Assembly: GCA_944472155.2 (NCBI GenBank)
Contig: OX235272.1
Span: forward strand, 106,460,020 to 106,524,019
DNA: 64,000 bases
Source of the DNA: Trichobilharzia szidati
Taxonomy: Eukaryota; Platyhelminthes; Trematoda; Strigeidida; Schistosomatidae
Direction of reading: 5' to 3'
Numbering within the stretch: the stretch's first letter is position 1; each line of letters starts with the position of its first letter. Both the position numbers and the translations under genes were made by a program. Below, piece after piece: positions 52,901 through 61,900 of the stretch. The notes under the pieces are model-generated. The model worked only from the letters and a program-made list of their open reading frames with translations. It had not been told where the DNA came from and did not search any database.

Positions 52901-55900
52901 TACATGTATGGAATTGATGATTAGACATTTGAATAAAAATCAATATGAGATAAGATAATGTACATTCAGAAATAATAATATGAGTACTATCAATCAAATA
53001 CAATCAGATGGGAAATAAGACGAGTGTTTTTATAGTCAAAATAAATGAGTAACTTGTTAGAATGTTGTGATGTATGTGAATTGAATTGAAGTAGAATTTT
53101 TAGATTATTTATTATCTTCTTCTGATTTGACTGGCGGTGGTGCTCAGCAATTGCACTACATGCATTAACACACAACCACACAATAGGGTGGGAAAGGGTT
53201 AAGATTCTAAGAAGTCATCTATGTACGTGGAGAGAGAGATTGATTATTGAATCCTGGTTCATTGAATCTACACCCAACACATGCAACAGAAATGACTCAA
53301 TGCAAATACTGGAGATATGGAAGATATTATTACCACTAGTCAGTCAAATCAGAGGAGAATAATAAATAATCTAAAAATTCTACTTCAATTCAATTCACAT
53401 ACATCACAACATTCTAACAAGTTACTCATTTATTTTGACTATAAAAACACTCGTCTTATTTCCCATCTGATTGTATTTGATTGATAACACTCATATTATT
53501 ATTTCTGAAAGTACATTATCGTATATTGATTTTTATTCAAATGTCTAATCATCCATTTTAACTCATGTATATAAATGAAGCAAGAAAGTTGTGTGAGTGA
53601 GTGATTGACTGGATATGATTATGAGCAGCAATAGTTTGTGCTTTAGGCGTTTTCATCAGTTAATATTACTGTACAACACTGTTTGATTTATCAAAATAAA
53701 ATCTTATCCATAATGGAGTTTAAAATTACTTTGATTTATCCTAGCAAGTTCTGTTGCTTGATGACAGTGGTTTCCAACTGTCCTTATCATGCGGCCAGTC
53801 AGTCAGTCAGTAGTATGTACCGTGTAGTAAAAACTGTTTTCATATTCCACAGGTATTACTTGTGAAGTTGACCGTCAAACAGTGCTGATGATGAAACCTA
53901 GATTGTGAAGCGCATATTAAATCTTTGCTGAGTTTAGCGTGAATCTGCAAAGCATCGTACCGTAAAACACTGGTTGATGGTTGCTAGCATTGAAATCCAG
54001 GAGATATGTTTCGTCCTATATGGAATCAACCAACTACATCCCTAGCAGGCGAGAGTGATGTTATTGATTGCATTCTCACTCTGCGCTGGACTTACCGACT
54101 CACACAAAACGTCATGTGTTTACCCTCAAGACAAATTTCAATGCGTGTCTCTATTTACAACAGCGAATTTGTTAACAGGAATCGAATATTTCCTGTTCAA
54201 TGACTGACTGATGGTTTCAACATAGAACTTTGCACCGATGTGCAGCAGTTCGAGTCGCTACACTTCACTCAGCACACAAAGCCAGAGAAGATTAAAGTAA
54301 AAAGAAACGTGAAATAGAGATAGTAAAGAGAGATATTAGGCAAAAGGAATAGTACTATAGAAGAACAATATAGTTTTATTGGGTATTATAAGTCACAAGT
54401 AGTGGATGCATCTGCAGCAGCCATTGAGAACGATTTTGAACCATATCACCTATTGTCTCCAACCTTCGATGGTGTTTACCGTCCCGAGGACCCCAACCAG
54501 GAAGTCTACATCTTCCTACGTGGCTTAAACTAACTGCTGTGAATTTCATTGACTGATGAAGCCATGTTTTGGTTTGACTACCACTGGTTCTTTTCCAACC
54601 TGATCCATCCTATATCAGTCAGCTAACATTGCCCGTCGGGCGAGGGAGGCGATGTATGGCTAGGCTAGGTATGTGAAATACATGTCCTAATCATCTGAAT
54701 CGGTGTAACTTTAGAACCTCTTCGACTGATTTCCCCTCCTTACCTACCTAGCACTCGACCACCGATGCCTCATCTCAATATTGCGCACCCTAATGTACTA
54801 CCACCTAACACACACTGGTGGATAGAACGCAGACACCTATGATCAAAAGAGACAGCTAGCCAGCCAAGCTTTTCATGTCTTCTACTCTCAATGGCCGGGT
54901 TTCATAGCCATATAGGAGAATGGATCGGACTGCTGAGCATTACATACTTCTTTTAGTTGGTAGCCGGATATCACGTCTACACCAGAGATGGCGTAAACTG
55001 GCCTTCTGTATCCGTGCTGAGATTTCGTCAGCAATCAACCCGTTGGCACTGGCTGATACAACTTCCTAAATAAGTGAAGTGGTCAACACGATCTACCACT
55101 CCACTCCCTATTTCTAAGCTAGTAGCTGGACTTGACTGTAGTCCAGTCCAGCCCTGCAGCACCATCCTACATTTGATGGGAGCGAATCGCATGCCAAACA
55201 TTTGAATATTGCAGCTCTTCAAGGTGTTCAGAAGACTCTACATTCCTGTTCAATGCATATGCTTATTTAAAATTGTGAACATACTCCTCATATTTTTTCA
55301 CCTCAGCTTTTTCTTTTCTCTCTCTCTGTCTCTTTTTACAGGATAGTTTACGTTTAATCAATCTATTGTTTAAATTTGGTCATTTATTTGAAATACGTGA
55401 AGTAATCCGTGAAGGTTTAACAAAAATTCGACTAGATAATTGGTTACTTGTTATACAACAATTACTGGCGCGTATTGATACACCGATAGAATATGTTGCC
55501 AATATTATTGTTGACTTGTTAATTTCTGTTGGTAGACGATATCCTCAGTCAATGGTTTATCCATTAGTCTTGTCATTCAAATCTGGTGGATCAGATCGTC
55601 GACGATATAATGCTAATCGTATATTGTACAGTATGGAGGAACAAAATTCACGCTTATTATCAGAAGCATTTTTGGTGAGTACAATGCTTATTATTACTAG
55701 TAGTTTAACGATAGAAGAGACAAGGGCCAGGCAACAGATCGTTTATTGAGAAAATCAATAGATATTTATAGATTTTTATGTACATGATTGTAGACTATTG
55801 TTAGTAGAAAATACAGTCTTTTGATTGGTTGTTTCTCAGAGAAAGTTAATCTTGCATCTCTTTGTGGCTGTGTCAGATCATCTATATGCTAACTGTATCC

Positions 55901-58900
55901 GCCTACGCAAAGCCTTTGTTCTCATTTTCTCACCACCAATATTGGGGACATAAACATTGACGTGAATTACTGTCTACTAACTTTGGCTAGCAGCCAGCTC
56001 TCACCACAGTATTACTGCTTTCCATTATAGAATTGTACTGAGGATTACTCATGATTTTCAAGAAAAACATGTTTTGGTGTAATGCATATATATTCGTGTC
56101 GATTAATTGTCTGGCGTGTTTGAGATCTTAGGTATGGATGATGAAAGGCGTTTTGAGAAAACAGTTTAGACGTATCCTTCTTACTTGCCGATTTTCCGAT
56201 AATATCTGTTACATGCATATCCATTGTAGTGTGTATAGTGTTCATGCTTGTAATGTAATAAAGTCGGCTGAGATACATGGGTACTACGATACTGAACACA
56301 ATGCAACTACTCCCCCACAGACGAAGACTATCCTGTGATTGTAAGGATGACCACTTTACGGTATATACGTATGTATATTTCCTACACTAATAAAATTACA
56401 TCAATAATGAAACTGTTGTTAGTACTCAGTTTGCCTAATATGCTTTGCATACTCCAGGATATAAGTCATACAGTTATGGTGTGAAGGCTGATAATGCTAC
56501 CCAATCGCCTAAGCTGAAGTAGGTGGAGTGTTACTCTACCCCCGGGATACATTGGCTGAAATTCAAGTGCTCAAGCCAATGGTTCACTATTCACCAAAGT
56601 CATCATCATAAAACACATTATGATCAATTCTATAGGTTTAGAAATTATCCAACAAGGTTGTCATATATATTTAAGAACTTAAAGATGGATTTGAAACTCG
56701 TAGAAATTGTAGTTCATCCGTCTAACCATTGGGTTTTCAGTTAATTGGTTTAAATTTTTTTCCGCTTATTTCGGTATGCGCAACTGCGTGGGTGTCAGGT
56801 GAGGTTGTAACAACAGAAGACAAGGGCCAGGCAACAGAACGTTTATTACCGGAAATCAACACATATTTATAGATTTTGATGTACATTATTGTAGGCTGAT
56901 GTTAGTAGAAAATACAGTCTGTTGATTGGTTGTTTCTCACACAAAGTTAACCTTGCATCTCTTGTGGCTGTGTCAGTTCATCTATATGTTAGCTGTATCC
57001 ACCTGTCCATCTTGACCTTGTTTTCACATGACTAACATTGACTTCAATTACTGTCAACCAATTTGGCTAGCAACCATCTCTCACCATAAGGTTATCACCC
57101 GTTCGGATAGTTCTAGAAACTTATTATCTAACTAGTTTGTGATACCCAATGTAATCAGTACTTGTATTTTGATATCAGACCTTGTTGAAAATGTTCCAGC
57201 GAAATGTCTTGGTTACCTGGTGCTAAGTATGGAAGAGTGAATTACAAAATGTATTTATGATATACAATAATGTGTGTGTGGATGAACGATTTTATATCAT
57301 TTGTCAGCATGTTGAAAATAAAACAAAGCGGTGTTAATGCTGGTTGCTATTGTCAGTCATATTAATGGTATCTTTTTAAGTTTTCAAATTAAATGCATCC
57401 GTAATGAAAATGATATGACCGTTTATACACAATTGTGGTTGCACTAATGAATTTTCCATCTAGTCGATTCACGAGCATATTGTTCTAACCAATATTAGCT
57501 ACAACAACAACAACAGCGCGATACGATGCGATACCACCTAAAATTCGACGTAAGAAGACAAGAAGAGAAGTCTAACCGTTGACGTGGACAGCTTTTATTC
57601 TCTTGTAGAAACAGCACCTGGGTTCGAACCCCCTGTGGTGGGTGCGTACTGCCGATGAGTCCTAAATCAGGCTGACGAAACGGCTGTCCAGTACTCCCTG
57701 GCTTTCAGTGGCTCTCTAACTGATATTAACCCGTGGTCAAATAGAAAAACAAATTAAATCCTTACAAAACAACCCTTGAAAATCCTAAATATTAGTCTAC
57801 TTTTGTTAAGCACTGTAAACAGTGTGTACTTGTGCATCCGATTTCTAGTAATTACTTTCGACTAAAGTTCATGGTCTTAGATAATGGAATATGAAAAAAT
57901 TTATGTATGTATATGCGGTATACAATGGTTTGTGTACACTCGTCAACAATTGTGAATCATTTGCTAGCCTCTCCATAAGATGATATAGACAGTCGTGAAT
58001 TTAGAACAAGTATCACTGATTAGTGATATAAATCCACTTTTATTTATTAAATCAGGTTTAGCCATGGATCAGGTAACATCACACCTTCACGTCTGTTCAA
58101 ACTGCTGGTCTTTCAGTCTTTCTTTAAATGAACCAAAACCTTTCTGTAGAATCTTGATCCTATCAAAGTCAGTCTTGTATCCCGTTTCTATCGAGTCCAA
58201 ATCAATCGCCGATCTGTTTTCTAGCTCCTTCAAGTCTGTAGTGGCCTTGACAGCCACCTTTAGACATTGTTTATGCTGCTTTACTCTTATATTCACCCAT
58301 CTGAAAGTTTCTCCTACATATATGGTGTCATAATCTCCACAATTGATCAGGTACACACAATTATGTTGGTTGTCTTCTTCTATTTTATCCTTAACCTTCA
58401 CTAGTGATGAGCGCAAAGTGTCCGTGGCACGAAAATACACTGTTATGTCATGAGTGTTAAGGTTTCGCTCTATATCATCTGATGTTTCTTTACGGTAAGG
58501 AATCATCGCTGTATTAACCCCAAGTCTCAGCAACAGGTTTCAATTCATCCTTCTCTTCACATATTAAATATCTTTACATATATATATATATATATATATA
58601 AACTTGGAGGATCTGGACTTCGCCGATGATATGTGTCTGATTTCCCACAAACTGGAAGACATGCAAGCGAAAAGCAACAAGTTAGCAGAAGAAGCATCAA
58701 AGATAGGACTTCAGGTGAACATAGAGAAAACAGAGGTGATGAAGATTCCTGGGCAAGAACAACAACAACTGACAACAATCAGCATAAATGGGAGGAACCT
58801 GAAAGAAACAACCTCCTTTACCTACCTACCTGGGAAGCATCGTTTCAGCTACAGGCCGACGGAACTGACGAGGATATCAAAGCAAGAATCGGAAAAGCAA

Positions 58901-61900
58901 GACAAGCTTTCACTACTCTCAAGTCTGTGTGGAGGTCAACAGCAATCAGCATCAAAAATAACATCCGGATTTTGAACTCCAATGTGAAGTCAGTGCTACT
59001 TGCTATACGGATCAGAGACTTGCACTGCGCGTCATAAAGAGCATCTCAAACAAACTACAGACCTTCACTAACAACTGTCTTCGCTCAATACTACTCAAGA
59101 TCAGATGGCCGGCCAGAAAAGATCACCAACAGAGAGGGGTCTCTGGCAATGAGCGAACCAACATAGCAGGAACCGATTGTGAAACAAATAGGCAGGAAGA
59201 AATGGAGATGGATTGGCCATACTCTGAGGAAACAAACCATCAAGTGAGTGACATCACTAGACAAGCCATTGCTCGAGTGGAACCCGAAAGGGAAGCGGCT
59301 AGCTGGTCGTCAGTGCAAGGGTGACTTGGAGGATGTCATGTGAAGAGGAGATGAAAACGTGTGGGCAGACATGGAGCCAGGTGAAGACTCTAGCAGAGAA
59401 CAGAACGCAATGGAGACGCACGGCTGAAGCCCTATGTTCCTGTAGGAATTAAAGGATACAATAATAATAATAAAGTCTTTGGGTGCAATTATTTGATTCA
59501 AGAGCGGTCTGAACCAATTTTAGTTCCCTGTTGATCTCTTCCTCCTCAGTAACTGGACATTTGGCTCTGTTAATCAGACTCTTAATCACAGTTACTTCCC
59601 AGAAGTTGTAATCCAATTTCACTTTTTTTAAACGTCTCCTGCGTGAATTAAACTCCTATTGACACTGATTTTAATGAATAATAAAATTTTTCTCCATTTC
59701 TCTCCGTCTCACATTATTCCCTCCTAACAGTTAAATGAAGAACTAATACGTTTATCCATTACATGGGTTGAAATGTGGTCTGAATCTCTAGAAGATGCAA
59801 GTCGTGTTTATTTTGTTGAAAAAGATATCGCAAAAATGTTCCGTCTACTTCATCCACTGCATCAAATGATGGATCGTGGGCATGAAACAATTCATGAAGC
59901 AACATTTCTACAAGAACACGGTAATGATCTTGCTGAATGTCGTTTATGCTGTGAACATTTTGAAAAATCTCAGGCGAAAATTGATTTACAAAAAGCATGG
60001 GAAGGTTATTATACCCTGTATAGACGTGTAAGTTTTTGTTTTTTTCTTTTTGATTTAATTGTTTTTTTCTCGTAATTTTCATTTCTGATTTGTGCATAAA
60101 ATATTCTCGGTTGAGGATGAAAGCATCATCAGTCTGATTGGCTCAGATGTCAACAAATTGAAATCTACCAATCAATCAGGGAAAGATGACTAGATTGGCT
60201 ACATGTGCGCGTGGGTGTCACTCCGGTAAACTGGTGTTCTGTGATTGGTAGTTAGCCAACTAATCAATACTTTAATTCACCACAGAAGTATTCAAGCTTA
60301 ATGAATATATGTGTAAAACATGGGCACTGTGGTAGTATGCAATTCCATATATTAAGAGCACAATATTCAGCGAAGAGACTCTTTTTAACAGCGGAATTTA
60401 TTATCAAGCTGTACAATCGTATATGTATATGGTTTTTTGTATTAAGAAATTATATCCGGTGAGGGAATTAGGTCAAAGGTGTGAATACACGAAATAATAA
60501 TAGTAGTAGTATGAAGTGCAATTAAAATATTTGTGATTATAATCATAGTTAAATGTCAAGTGGCAAAGCAATCAATGTCATATATAGAATAATACATTAG
60601 GTGTATAGATGTTGGAAAGGGGTACATAATTATAGGATTAGTAGGCGAATATAAAATGTTGCATAACATGGTGTGAAATTTGATAAGATAGAATTCAATA
60701 TTGTAAAAATAAGAAAATTAATAATTTTGGATTTGGAATGACAAGTGGAAAAGATTCAGAGTGAGAACAGTAATAATAATAATCGTAGTAATAAGGGAAA
60801 AGTACATAGAATAACTAAATAAATAAATAAATGTCTATGCCTCTGCGGCCAAGGCAGAAGTAAGGACTGTACATACTTTTTTTGTACACAAAGTGTATGC
60901 CCGATCCATCTCCATTTTCTCCTGCATATATGTTGAACGATAGATTTTTGGTTAGTTTGTTGCCTGCCTGCCATTTGATCTTCAGTATGGAGCCATCGAA
61001 GGAGGTAGTTGTTGGTGAAATTCCGCAGTAGAGTGTTGGGATAGCTCTTCGTGATGCACCCGTCATGTTTCTTACCCATACAGAAGAAGTGTTGAAAATT
61101 TGCATCTTCTTGTTTATGTTGGCTGAGTGAAGGCAAAAGATTTTCAAACTGGCTTTATTTTGATGAAACAATTGAGAATTTTGATAATCCACATCGAATT
61201 CATCTGCTCTGGCAGATACCCAGCACTTCTATCCCATATCTTCGCATTTCTTAGGCTACCTAGACAGCCTTCCCAACCAGTCTCGTATATTGTACGGACA
61301 TTCCCCGTCTCCGTTCTTATTTTAGCTTCCATTGGAAGAATACACATTGACTGGCTAGCTGACTGGCTTCCCGAAGGCTGACTTTCACCAGCCCGCTGTG
61401 TCATTTCGCCTCTTCGATTCCAGCGAAGAATAACTTTTATATATATATATATATGTTTTTGTATTTCTAATATTTTAGTGGTATGTTGAAGTTTCTATAG
61501 CAGTTTGATTGGTTTTCCAGGCTAGGTGGTTCCCCAGTTCCACTCCCGCCAAACCAACCCTCCCTATTTACCCTAGCCAGGGACTGGCTAGAACACTAGC
61601 AAGCTAGTTAAATAGGCGAGATTACACACACACATATTATATGATACATATAAAATATGAAATATAAGTCTGTGTGGAGATCAACAGCACTAAGCATGAA
61701 AAATAAGATCCGGATTTTCAACTCTAATGTGAAGTCAATGCTACTATACGGATCAGAGACGGCGCGTCATAAAGAGCATCTCAAACAAGCTACAGACCTT
61801 CATTATGAGTTGTCTTCGCTAAATACTCAAGATCAGATGGCCGGCCAGAAAAGATCAGCAACAGAGACCTCGGGGAGCGCACCAACTAGGAACCGATTGT

